From Lachnospiraceae bacterium AC2031 (GTDB taxonomy: Bacteria > Bacillota > Clostridia > Lachnospirales > Lachnospiraceae), in NCBI GenBank assembly GCA_000687975.1, contig JIAB01000001.1, positions 1,116,001 through 1,180,000 of the forward strand: a DNA stretch of 64,000 bases. Direction: 5' to 3'. A program made the translations under genes and the position numbers. This document shows, one piece after another, positions 8,699 to 17,115 of the stretch. Under the pieces are notes generated by a model. It did no database searches, was not told where the DNA came from, and was given only the letters and a program-made list of their open reading frames with translations. Each line of letters starts with the position of its first letter. The first letter of the stretch is position 1.

Positions 8699-10057
8699 TT
8701 AATTGTTCTTTGAAATACTTATAGATAGCGTATACTCTCCATCTTCTGTTTTACTATTACAAGTACCGCCATACTTTGATATAGTCGTCTTTATGTTATG
8801 CATTCCGGATCCATGTAATCCCAGGTCTTTCTTCTTTGTCTGTTCTTCCGAAGAGATAGCATTTTTAAGCTTTATATTTATAGCTTTGTCAGAATTTTCT
8901 AATGACATACTGATCCAGCGATCATCATCCTCAATATTCTCACAGGCCTCTATAGCATTATCCAGTGCGTTAGCAAAGATACTGCAGATATCCACAGGCT
9001 TTATTCCCAGACCGCCTTCAATAGCTCCGTCCAGGGTAAATGATATTCCTTCCTCCTCCATCTTTGAAGACTTCATTCCTATGATGCAGTTAAGCATCTC
9101 ATCTCCTGTTAAATATTGAGAAGACTTAGAACTTATATCATTAAGAAGTGTACTAAGATATTCCTCTATCTCATCAAACTTCTTTTCCTCATGCATTACA
9201 GACAGCATGGACAGATTATTGATGATGTCATGTCTGAAGGCTCTTGTCTCAGTCTGATTCTTCTTATACTGGTTTATATAGTCAAGTTCAGCTGATATAT
9301 AGTCCTCCTGAAGGGCTGTTTTTTCCAAAGCATATCGCCTTGAGATCACAGTTATCATCAGAATAGGAACTACTATGCCCATGGAAAGCATGATAACTCC
9401 AAGTTCATACTGCATATAGTGAATCTGTTCATTATGAGAATTTGCTCCCATTACTGGAACATAAGTAGTACAGATTACTAAAATCTCCCAGAGAATAAAC
9501 ATGATTCTGTAATTCCATCCGATATACATAGTTCTCTGATTTCTTATCATTCCAAAATATAAAGACAGGAAAATGACCAGCATGATCAGCAGATATGAAA
9601 AGATAAAAAGGCCAGAAAATCCACTACCTAAGTATCCATCCATTCCGTTAAAGCCCTGCATAAATTCTCTAGGTGCTTCGGAAAAATACATGGCGGTGAA
9701 TATCATTTCACATGATATATAAGTTTCGAACATGAAGATCATTAGACACGCTATGAGGCAATTGATCACGCGTTTTGAAGTAAATGTAAAAAATGCGGTA
9801 ATTACTGTTACTATAAAGAACAGTACTACAAAAAGAATATTTAGATTATGCCCCCTAAAGATAGCATTTAAAATTGTGACTAATCCGACATATATAGCTC
9901 CTGGAAGAAAAGTATACTTCGTAACTTCACCTTCTCTCCCAAGAAAACAGATCATAATAAAGATTACAGAGAGTGCACAAAAAACTTCCCCGATATAGGA
10001 AAGTATAGGAAAAATATATGTAGAAATAAATGGGAATAAACTTCCAACGATTATCAT
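8699..10057 (-). CDS. GHKL-domain sensor histidine kinase, canonical H-box
   Basis: This is the first gene of the triplet and the only copy with the phospho-acceptor: TETRAFRHDIINNL, His276 (codon CAT at 9230-9232). It has 452 residues, with several membrane helices to about residue 245, a coiled DHp-like helix, and a GHKL ATPase with DICSIFANALDNAIEACE and GLHGSGMHNIK. It is clearly paralogous to the two downstream genes but more divergent in both halves. The family (AgrC/CitA-like HATPase_c_5) usually pairs with LytTR response regulators and senses peptides, but none is encoded here. A GGAGGG site precedes the start and a good promoter lies at 10094-10123. Confidence 0.88.
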   Translation of the reverse strand: MIIVGSLFPFISTYIFPILSYIGEVFCALSVIFIMICFLGREGEVTKYTFLPGAIYVGLVTILNAIFRGHNLNILFVVLFFIVTVITAFFTFTSKRVINCLIACLMIFMFETYISCEMIFTAMYFSEAPREFMQGFNGMDGYLGSGFSGLFIFSYLLIMLVIFLSLYFGMIRNQRTMYIGWNYRIMFILWEILVICTTYVPVMGANSHNEQIHYMQYELGVIMLSMGIVVPILMITVISRRYALEKTALQEDYISAELDYINQYKKNQTETRAFRHDIINNLSMLSVMHEEKKFDEIEEYLSTLLNDISSKSSQYLTGDEMLNCIIGMKSSKMEEEGISFTLDGAIEGGLGIKPVDICSIFANALDNAIEACENIEDDDRWISMSLENSDKAINIKLKNAISSEEQTKKKDLGLHGSGMHNIKTTISKYGGTCNSKTEDGEYTLSISISKNN

Positions 10058-10093
10058 ATAACTTCACCCTCCACACAGCATGCGCTAAAACTT

Positions 10094-10123
10094 ATTATAC
10101 TATATCATCAAAAATTTCGACAA
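10094..10123 (-). promoter_or_regulatory. sigma-A-type promoter of the GHKL operon
   Basis: On the minus strand TTGTCG (10123-10118) is followed after 18 nt by a consensus TATAAT (10099-10094), about 37 nt upstream of the first GHKL start codon. Confidence 0.55.
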
Positions 10124-10176
10124 ATAGAAAAATGGTGTGGAAGGACAAAATTATCGTGTGAATTGATATGTTATAT

Positions 10177-10626
10177 CTAGAAAAGACCGATCAGGTGAAG
10201 TACTAGGAATGATAATCCGAGTATAATCATGAAGCCGCCAACTATATAAAAAATTATATAGAAGAGCTTGAAGCCTCTTGTTCCTTCGATAATAACTCTT
10301 TTAGGGTTATTTCTATCATAAAGGATAGGAAGCTGAGTTCCTGCTGGGTAGTTCTGCTTTGATGTATATATAGTTGGAGTGGCCTGAACCCACTGTCCGT
10401 TTGCAATAAAACGAAATTCAGGTGCATAAACCTTCTGATGACTCCTTGGTCCTACATTCGTACTCATAACAACATTTCTGGTTTTGGTTTCTACCACCTC
10501 TCCAAAGGTGCGTTCAGTACAGTTCTTCATAGTGCTATTCTCAATTACATTAAAGAGTACAGCAAACAGAATAAAGAATACTCCAATTCCTAAAAATATT
10601 AATCCAACAAATGTTATAGCTTCCAT
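10177..10626 (-). CDS. DUF3592 membrane protein
   Basis: This 149-residue protein has hydrophobic helices at both ends (about 5-27 and 122-147) and a central domain. The pattern is that of DUF3592: GEVVETKTR, then YAPEFRFIANG, then YPAGTQLPILYDRNNPKRVII. The function of the family is not known. AGAAAGG precedes the start. It is divergent from the sugar-sensor/GGDEF gene, and its own terminator is not obvious. Confidence 0.75.
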   Translation of the reverse strand: MEAITFVGLIFLGIGVFFILFAVLFNVIENSTMKNCTERTFGEVVETKTRNVVMSTNVGPRSHQKVYAPEFRFIANGQWVQATPTIYTSKQNYPAGTQLPILYDRNNPKRVIIEGTRGFKLFYIIFYIVGGFMIILGLSFLVLHLIGLF

Positions 10627-10740
10627 AATTTTTTCCTTTCTGTCTTACTGTGTCGAATATACTATTGAGTGTTGCATTTAATTCTAAAAATTTTTACAAA
10701 TAATAACTTATAATTTCGTACAAAAATATCATTAAATTGC

Positions 10741-10769
10741 TTCAATTATAGCGGTTTTCATGGTATAAT
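10741..10769 (+). promoter_or_regulatory. extended -10 promoter for the sensor/GGDEF gene
   Basis: TGGTATAAT at 10761-10769 is an extended -10 element. A weak -35 (TTCAAT, 10741-10746) lies 17 bp upstream. The start codon at 10832 follows 63 nt later, with AAGGGG as ribosome site. Confidence 0.5.
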
Positions 10770-10831
10770 AATAGCACTAGCTATTAACTAAAAATATAGG
10801 GGTTTTTGTTACATAATTAAGGGGTTAATTT

Positions 10832-12766
10832 ATGAATAGAAAGATAGTCGCTGCATTTATTGCCGACATTTACCGTGACATGGTAAAGGAGACACAGTAC
10901 GGCACTATTATGGCAGCAAAGCGATTTGGGGTAAAGCTTCTTTTCTTTGCGAGCTTTAGTGACAACTTCAGTAATGCTCAGTATTCCCGCATTTCAAATT
11001 ATGATATTGGCGACAGTGCTATCTATAAGCTACCGAATCTCAATAATTTCGATGGCCTTGTTACTTATGACAGCTATATGCCTAGTATCTTTATAAGTCT
11101 GATCAACGACCTTAAAGAAAAGGCGCCTTGTCCAGTTGTAACTCTGGGAGATATTAAGGACTACTCTTATAACGTTGTAAATGATCAGGATCTTTCATTT
11201 AGAGAGGTTATTGAGCACACTATCAATGTTCACGGCGCTAAAGAGCTTATCCATGTAGCAGGTAATCCTGAACTCTCTTTTGTTCAGGACAGAATGAGAG
11301 TATTTAAGGATACTCTTTTAGATCATAATCTGCCATATGATGACAGCCGTATTCTCTACGGAACACTGTGGTATGATTCTGCTCAGCGTGTTACAGATGA
11401 GATTCTGAAACTTTACGAGACAAATGAGAACCATATGCTACCTGATGCCATAATCTGTGCTAACGACTATACTGCTATCGGCATCGCAGATGAATTATCA
11501 AGACGAGGCTTCAGAATTCCTGAAGATACCATCATTACCGGATATGATGATGTAATTCAGGCAAGATTCCACGATCCATCTATCACTACATCCTCTCAGC
11601 CATTTGAGCAGGTAGGAAAAGATGGTATTGGCATTCTAGAAAAAATATGGAGCGGAGAGCCTGTTGAGCATACTACTGCAGAACCTGGTCTTCTTAGAAA
11701 GCGTCAGTCCTGTGGATGTGAAGAAAAGCATCAGTACCAGCAGGACGACTTAAGAGAGAGTTATGCAACTATTATTGATAAGCTGGGTAACCTGTCCAGA
11801 TCCAACACGAATCTTATACTTTCCGTTTCTTCCGCAGAAACTAACAAGGATGTATTTGATGAGATTGAGGCTAACTGCCGCAAAGACACAGGCTTCAAGG
11901 ACGCTGTTCTCTGTCTGATCAATGGATGGGATCAGCATAAGATAATAAATGAGCCTTCTGATTTTGACGATGCAGAATTTGAGGTTGTATGCGGTATTTA
12001 CAACGAGAGATCCATACGTAGAGAAAAACTTCCAAAGGGTCAGCTTCTACCAACAGTAATGCTTGAGGATAGTGAAGCGTACTACCTGGTACCGATTCAT
12101 CATCTTCAGTACTTTATGGGCTACTTTATCATATCTCCTGATCTGGAGAATCTGTCACAGCTGAACATTAAGTCCTGGTTTATAAATGTCAGCTCCATGC
12201 TGGAGAACTGGCGAGTAAAGCAGAAGCTTAAGGTTACAGTTGACAGACTTGAGAACCTGTATATGACTGATATGCTGACTGGTCTTTATAATCGTCGAGG
12301 ATATGGAACCCATTTCCAGACCTATTACGAAGAGTCTCTTAAGAATAGTTCTTCCATTGCCGTATTCCTTATCGACATGGATAACATGAAGTACATCAAC
12401 GATAACTACGGACACGATGAAGGTGACTATTGTCTCTGCACCATAGGAAATGCTATGAAGAAGGCCGCATCATCAAAAGAAATCTGTATCAGATCAGGTG
12501 GTGATGAATTCGTCGTTCTTGCTAAGAACTATGACGATGAAAAAGTTAAAAAATATACTGAGGAACTTCGTTCGTACATAGATAAGTCATGCACAAAGGA
12601 TAAGAAACCTTATAGCATATCTGTAAGTGTTGGATGCTATATCCAGACTCCGAACGAAGACGAAGAAAAAGCCTCATCTATTACCGATATCTCTGAGAGA
12701 TATCTAAGAGAGGCCGATACTCTGATGTATCAGGAAAAGAAAGAACATAAGAAAAACCTTAAGTAA
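10832..12766 (+). CDS. sugar-binding-domain (LacI/PBP1-like) diguanylate cyclase
   Basis: This 644-residue protein fuses a periplasmic-binding-protein type 1 fold (about 1-290) to a GGDEF domain (about 480-640). The N-terminal domain begins directly with the first strand (KIVAAFIADIYRDM), so the LacI DNA-binding helix-turn-helix is absent. It ends with LRKRQSCGCE, a Cys-rich motif common at this junction. A GAF-like middle segment and a helical linker (WRVKQKLKVTVDRLENL) lead into YMTDMLTGLYNRRGY. The GGDEF motif is intact at 556-560. There is no signal peptide or membrane helix, so it should sense a cytosolic ligand and produce c-di-GMP. The gene at 14800 is the same architecture without GGDEF. 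Confidence 0.88.
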   Translation: MNRKIVAAFIADIYRDMVKETQYGTIMAAKRFGVKLLFFASFSDNFSNAQYSRISNYDIGDSAIYKLPNLNNFDGLVTYDSYMPSIFISLINDLKEKAPCPVVTLGDIKDYSYNVVNDQDLSFREVIEHTINVHGAKELIHVAGNPELSFVQDRMRVFKDTLLDHNLPYDDSRILYGTLWYDSAQRVTDEILKLYETNENHMLPDAIICANDYTAIGIADELSRRGFRIPEDTIITGYDDVIQARFHDPSITTSSQPFEQVGKDGIGILEKIWSGEPVEHTTAEPGLLRKRQSCGCEEKHQYQQDDLRESYATIIDKLGNLSRSNTNLILSVSSAETNKDVFDEIEANCRKDTGFKDAVLCLINGWDQHKIINEPSDFDDAEFEVVCGIYNERSIRREKLPKGQLLPTVMLEDSEAYYLVPIHHLQYFMGYFIISPDLENLSQLNIKSWFINVSSMLENWRVKQKLKVTVDRLENLYMTDMLTGLYNRRGYGTHFQTYYEESLKNSSSIAVFLIDMDNMKYINDNYGHDEGDYCLCTIGNAMKKAASSKEICIRSGGDEFVVLAKNYDDEKVKKYTEELRSYIDKSCTKDKKPYSISVSVGCYIQTPNEDEEKASSITDISERYLREADTLMYQEKKEHKKNLK

Positions 12767-12796
12767 GTTTTCCTGATTAAACTCATGAATAAAGTA

Positions 12797-13948
12797 TTAC
12801 CTGAGAACTATAATGAAGCGAACGCCTTCGTTATAGTTCTCTGCTTTTATGGAGAATCCGTGCTGTTCAAGAATCTCTTTTGCAAGAGAAAGACCGATAC
12901 CAGTACTGCCGCCCTCGCCCATGTAGAAGCGATCAAACATCTTCTTGGCATCCTCTTCAGAGAGGCTGGTACCGTCATTCCAGATAACTAATGTACCACC
13001 GGTACAACCGATATAGATCCGAGTCTGTGCATAACGAATGGCATTAGAGATGACATTTGACACCGCCCTCTGCATCTGCTCGATATCAACCGTAATGAAC
13101 TGGTCTTCTATCTCAGTCGTTACTGTAAGGTTTTTATTCTGAATCTCCATGTAGAATGCATCCAGCGCATCACCCACCAACTCATTAATGGAGATTTCTT
13201 CCTTGTTGTACTTCATGCTCTTTCGGTCGTACTTAGATAGAAGCAGTATCTCGTCCACCATTTGGGACATCTTACGCACTTCCTTCTGTATTACCTTATA
13301 AGCATGCTGCTCCTCTATAACGCCCTTCTGGAGGCCTTCTGAGAAGCCCTGAATAGACATGAGTGGAGTCTTTAGTTCGTGGGAGGCATTTTCAAAGAAC
13401 TTCTTCTGCTTATCCTGCTCGTCGCGTATACGCTTAGTCATTCTAAAACCAACCACCGTTGATATAACATCACAAACGATCATGACCATAAGGAGGATAA
13501 GCATTACTATATGCTCCATGGTCTTAGCAGACGAAATATCTGTATAGATAGCTATACGATCGTTGGTGTCCTGCTCACGTATCTGTTTAATGTAAAAAAG
13601 ACGATCTTCTAATTCTACCGTATAAATCTTATTAGTCTTATCTCTGTTCTCTCTGCACCAGCTTCTTACAAGATTTTCTACGCCATACTCCATGTCAGGA
13701 CGGAATTCCTCAGCATCAAACTCCAACAGAAAGTAGTAAGACCTGAAGAGATTCTTACCCTCACTGTACTCCATATACGAGTCTGAATCTCTCTTTCGAA
13801 GGAAGCCCTCACAGTTCTGAATACTTCTGTAGGCTTCAGAACCTATATAGCGGTTAAGCGAAGTAAGAACACATAAGAACACAATAACGAAAGAAATCGT
13901 AAGGATTACAAATATATATATTCCTAGATTTTTTCTGGTTTTTATCAT
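12797..13948 (-). CDS. two-component sensor histidine kinase
   Basis: This 383-residue kinase has membrane helices near 12-32 and 155-180 that enclose an external domain of about 120 residues. No clear HAMP domain is seen. The DHp motif NASHELKTPLMSIQGF contains H190. The ATPase shows NAIRYA (N box) and GGSTGIGLSLAKEI (G2). I chose ATG 13948 because its start overlaps the regulator stop as ATGA and it has GGGAGAGG just upstream; a longer reading frame begins at 13981. It is translationally coupled to the OmpR-type regulator and is the second gene of the pair. Signal unknown. Confidence 0.88.
   Translation of the reverse strand: MIKTRKNLGIYIFVILTISFVIVFLCVLTSLNRYIGSEAYRSIQNCEGFLRKRDSDSYMEYSEGKNLFRSYYFLLEFDAEEFRPDMEYGVENLVRSWCRENRDKTNKIYTVELEDRLFYIKQIREQDTNDRIAIYTDISSAKTMEHIVMLILLMVMIVCDVISTVVGFRMTKRIRDEQDKQKKFFENASHELKTPLMSIQGFSEGLQKGVIEEQHAYKVIQKEVRKMSQMVDEILLLSKYDRKSMKYNKEEISINELVGDALDAFYMEIQNKNLTVTTEIEDQFITVDIEQMQRAVSNVISNAIRYAQTRIYIGCTGGTLVIWNDGTSLSEEDAKKMFDRFYMGEGGSTGIGLSLAKEILEQHGFSIKAENYNEGVRFIIVLR
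12803..12841. terminator. long hairpin inside the kinase 3' end, between convergent genes
   Basis: GAGAACTATAA pairs with TTATAGTTCTC, and an inner GAAG/CTTC extends the stem. The hairpin is read on the plus strand 36 nt after the GGDEF stop and is followed by TGCTTTT. On the minus strand it encodes the last codons of the kinase. It is the only terminator candidate for the plus-strand gene. Confidence 0.5.
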
Positions 13949-14655
13949 AAAACCTCTCCCAGCTGATAGCCGTATCCCCATACAGTATTGATAGTAACTC
14001 TGCTCTGCGCCTGACGCAGTTTTCTACGGAGGCGACGTACAGTTTCATCAACTACTCTTGTCTCTGTATCTGAATCCAGCCCCCAAAGGTCGTTCAGGAA
14101 ATCCTCTCGGGATATAGCCTCATCAGAACGCTTAAGCATATACTTAAGGAAGTCCAGTTCCATCTCTGTAAGACCCAGATTCTTATTGTCACATATTATT
14201 GCATGACGGCTTTCAGAATAAGAGATATCTCCGTAGCTTAAGTTTTCGATAACATTTTCCTTTGCAGATTCTCTCTCCAGATCTATTCTTCTGAAAAGAG
14301 CCTTTATCCTCATCATAAGAATCGAAGGGGAAAATGGCTTGATCATGTAGTCATCGCTTCCTGAAGTGATTCCGATGGAGTAGTCCATCTCAGACTCCTT
14401 GGCTGTCAGCATAATGATCGGAACCTTAGAAATGCTTCGAATCTGCTTACATATGTCGATCCCATTTGTCCCAGGCATCATAATATCAAGGATAACCATA
14501 TCTGATGGTTCCTTTAAAAACTGATCATAGAGTGCATCGCCTGTTTCAAAAAGCATAACTCTGTAGCCTGCCTGCTGAAGGAAAGCCCCCAGAATCTCGC
14601 GAATATTCTCCTCATCATCAGCTGCATATATAAGTTTAGTATCGTTACTAGCCAT
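13945..14655 (-). CDS. OmpR/PhoB-family response regulator
   Basis: This 236-residue regulator pairs with the downstream kinase. The receiver has the acidic pair DDEE near the N-terminus, the phospho-acceptor D57 in VILDIMMPG, a Thr in PIIMLTAKE and the switch Lys in YMIKPF. The C-terminal winged helix has LTEMELDFLKYML and the recognition region DETVRRLRRKLRQ, ending GYGYQLGEVL. I chose ATG 14655 because GAGAGGTG lies 5 nt upstream; the frame extends to 14670. The stop codon overlaps the kinase ATG. Confidence 0.9.
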   Translation of the reverse strand: MASNDTKLIYAADDEENIREILGAFLQQAGYRVMLFETGDALYDQFLKEPSDMVILDIMMPGTNGIDICKQIRSISKVPIIMLTAKESEMDYSIGITSGSDDYMIKPFSPSILMMRIKALFRRIDLERESAKENVIENLSYGDISYSESRHAIICDNKNLGLTEMELDFLKYMLKRSDEAISREDFLNDLWGLDSDTETRVVDETVRRLRRKLRQAQSRVTINTVWGYGYQLGEVL

Positions 14656-14799
14656 AGTTACACCTCTCATTTCAATGTAAGTATTATACTCTCTGTTCGT
14701 AGTTTTTACTATAACTCTTTGTTCATTTTTACACTATATTATTTCCGGTATCTGGTTTATAATATTAATAGTTTAATCTGTATGAAGAAGGTTTGGGGT
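14656..14799. promoter_or_regulatory. divergent promoter region
   Basis: The 144-bp gap between the regulator and the divergent sensor gene has a TATAAT -10 on the minus strand (14688-14683) and one on the plus strand (14758-14763). The -35 elements are weak on both sides, which suggests activator dependence or an incomplete match. Confidence 0.35.
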
Positions 14800-16533
14800 A
14801 TGAATAACAGTAAAAAGATAGGTTTTCTTGTCAGTGGTATAACTGACGAGTTTACTAAGCCTCTGTGTGAGGGGATTATAGAAGAGGCCGAACATGATGA
14901 CGTTGATATCATAGTCATCCCTGTCAAATATATCGATAGAGAGATGAAAGAGATCCAGGATCTCTATGAATATCAATATAAAACTAACGCTGAAAATGTT
15001 ATCGCAGAAAATATAGATGTTCTAATCGTATCTGCAGATACCATAGGATGTCTCACAACTAAAGAAAACATGATGAACTTTCTTGATGGACTAAGAGCTA
15101 GGGGAATTCCAATTCTGCTTGCTGCATCAAGAAGAGAAGGTTATCCAGGAGTTGTCTTCGACAACAAGGTTGGCATCATTGATGGCATCACTTATCTTAT
15201 CGAGGAGCTGGGAGTCAAAAAAATCTGTATGCTCCGTCCTCTCTACAACAATTCTGATATTGAAGAGCGTTGCGAAGCTTTTTATGAGACCATGGACTTT
15301 TATAAATTGCCCGTGGAGCCTAACTCTGTCATTACCACAACCCATTCAAATGATTATGAAGCAGACTGCTACAGACTTATGGACTTAAACCCTGATGTGG
15401 AGGCTGTATTCTGCGTTACTGACGCAGCAGCTATGGAGTTCTATAAGGCTATGGAAAAGCGCGGTCTTGTTCCGGGTAAAGACATAAAGATCATGGGATT
15501 CGATAATTCAATCAGCGGCAGCATGATAACCCCATCTCTTACTACTGTAGAAGCAAGTCCAGAAATGCTGGGAAGACGCGTGTACAAACAGGTACGCCGA
15601 ATCTTAGAGGGCTGGGATATTGGTGATTCAGTAGTTCCGACCAGATTTATCCTGAGAGATTCATTTGGATCTTTCTTAAACAGAACAAATGTAGATAAAA
15701 AGATTCTGGACAAGAACTATCTGGATAAATATTTCCACCGAATCTTCTATAAATATGAGAATGTTCCAGAGTCAGAAGGACTCGAGACTCTGATCCAGTA
15801 TAAAACATTCATGAATGTTTTAATTGACTATGTTAATGATGCAGACTTCAGTCCTAAAAGATCAGCTTTTCTAAAAACAAAGCTTGATGAATTCTTACAG
15901 ACTGGTGCTCTCGCCTTTTCTGATGCAAATGTATTACTGGCTTATGTAAATCGTCTAAAACAGACAATCCTGGATCGATTCGATGACTACGAAGCAAAGT
16001 GTTCTGTATATAATACATTCTCCGGACTCTCAGAAAGAATCACTATGATCCTGCGAGACGACGTAATAAAACATGAGAAGATGATGAGTGACTCCTTTAT
16101 GGCCCTAAAGAATATGGTTGAGGATACTCTGAACTTCAGTAAGGGCGATGACGAAAGCTATAAGAATATCGTGTCCAATCTTTCTCACTTCGGTATTAAG
16201 AATGCTTACGTATATATTTACGAGAAGCCGATATTCCATAAAGAAAAGGAACCTTTTAAAGTTCCTGATAAATTGCTTCTCAAGGTTGCTATGACTGAAG
16301 GCGAGATTCAGGTTCTTCCACCAGAGGAACAGCCGATCAACCTTATGGACATTTATAGCAATCCTTATATCACTGATTCAAAATACAATATGGTGCTGAT
16401 GCCACTATATTTCCGTGAAAATCTTTACGGCAGTGTGCTATACGACCTAACAGATATCACCTATGAAAATGGTGAATTCCTGGCCAACCAGTATTCAACC
16501 GCCGCTCGTGTTATCGACATCCTAAACAAATAA
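14800..16533 (+). CDS. LacI/PBP1-like sugar-sensor protein without output domain
   Basis: This 577-residue protein starts with a PBP1-type sugar-binding fold (KKIGFLVSGITDEFTKPLCEGIIEE; IKIMGFDNSISGSMITPSLTTVEAS near 230-255), followed by a helical region and a GAF-like domain near 460-570. It has no helix-turn-helix, GGDEF, kinase or membrane segment. The same layout at 10832 continues into a GGDEF domain, but this one stops after STAARVIDILNK, where the linker to the output domain would begin. A REP-like sequence lies directly after the stop. It may act through a protein partner or be a truncated cyclase. ATG 14800 is chosen over an upstream in-frame ATG (14719), since GAAGAAGG precedes it and homologous proteins start just before KKIGFL. 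Confidence 0.8.
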   Translation: MNNSKKIGFLVSGITDEFTKPLCEGIIEEAEHDDVDIIVIPVKYIDREMKEIQDLYEYQYKTNAENVIAENIDVLIVSADTIGCLTTKENMMNFLDGLRARGIPILLAASRREGYPGVVFDNKVGIIDGITYLIEELGVKKICMLRPLYNNSDIEERCEAFYETMDFYKLPVEPNSVITTTHSNDYEADCYRLMDLNPDVEAVFCVTDAAAMEFYKAMEKRGLVPGKDIKIMGFDNSISGSMITPSLTTVEASPEMLGRRVYKQVRRILEGWDIGDSVVPTRFILRDSFGSFLNRTNVDKKILDKNYLDKYFHRIFYKYENVPESEGLETLIQYKTFMNVLIDYVNDADFSPKRSAFLKTKLDEFLQTGALAFSDANVLLAYVNRLKQTILDRFDDYEAKCSVYNTFSGLSERITMILRDDVIKHEKMMSDSFMALKNMVEDTLNFSKGDDESYKNIVSNLSHFGIKNAYVYIYEKPIFHKEKEPFKVPDKLLLKVAMTEGEIQVLPPEEQPINLMDIYSNPYITDSKYNMVLMPLYFRENLYGSVLYDLTDITYENGEFLANQYSTAARVIDILNK

Positions 16534-16561
16534 GGCCACTGGGGACGGTTCTCCCTGGCAG
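16534..16561 (+). repeat. REP-like hairpin containing GGGGACGGTTCTCCC
   Basis: GCCA/TGGC and GGGA/TCCC arms enclose ACTGGGGACGGTTCTCCCTG. From memory, GGGGACGGTTCT words recur as REP-type repeats in Firmicutes genomes. Only one copy was seen in this window. It occupies nearly the whole gap between two convergent genes. Confidence 0.45.
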
Positions 16562-16562
16562 A

Positions 16563-17114
16563 TTAGATAAGCCTCTGGAGTTTGCAGTTTGGAATACCTT
16601 CACTCCAGAAGTCCTTCAGCTTAAGTTTTTTCACCTGATACACTATGCTGGAGTTCATAGCTCCATGCCCAACTATTAGAACGTCTTTCCCCTGTTCAAG
16701 CAGGGGATTTACTTTTTCTTCAAGAAATTCGCCTGTCCTCTTTACCAGGTCACTGATACTCTCAGCTCCCTCAACAGGCACCTTATATTCCTCTGGATGC
16801 CAGAAGAATTCATTTATCGGACAATTAGGTATATCAAAGGAATTCTCTATACCCTCATATACTCCAAAACTCATTTCCATAAGCCTGTCGTCATATATGA
16901 TCGGAATATCTCTGTCTCTAAGCAGTATCTCTGCGGTTTCCTTAGCTCTGATCAGAGGAGATGAGAAGCAGATATCGAAATGTATATCCTTATACTCTTC
17001 TCTTGCTTCTTCAGCCATCTGGCGGCCTTCGGAGTTTAGCGGTATATCCGTTCTTCCCTGTATTTTTCTTCTATCGTTCCAGTCAGTTTTTCCGTGTCTG
17101 ATTATATATAACAT
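16563..17114 (-). CDS. histidine phosphatase family protein (phosphoglycerate-mutase-like)
   Basis: This 183-residue enzyme belongs to the histidine phosphatase clan. The catalytic signature is LYIIRHGKTDWNDRRKIQG at the N-terminus, with IQGRTDIPLN, the conserved CFSSPLIRAKETAE Arg, EMSFGVYEG, and the second His in VLIVGHGAMNSS. Members act on phosphosugars, cobalamin intermediates or other phosphoesters; the substrate is not evident. I start at ATG 17114, one base after the stop of the transglutaminase gene (TAGGATG), with GGAG inside that gene's last codons. The frame is open to 17159 but the start motif RHG sets the N-terminus. Translational coupling to the MoxR operon is likely. Confidence 0.85.
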   Translation of the reverse strand: MLYIIRHGKTDWNDRRKIQGRTDIPLNSEGRQMAEEAREEYKDIHFDICFSSPLIRAKETAEILLRDRDIPIIYDDRLMEMSFGVYEGIENSFDIPNCPINEFFWHPEEYKVPVEGAESISDLVKRTGEFLEEKVNPLLEQGKDVLIVGHGAMNSSIVYQVKKLKLKDFWSEGIPNCKLQRLI

Positions 17115-17115
17115 C

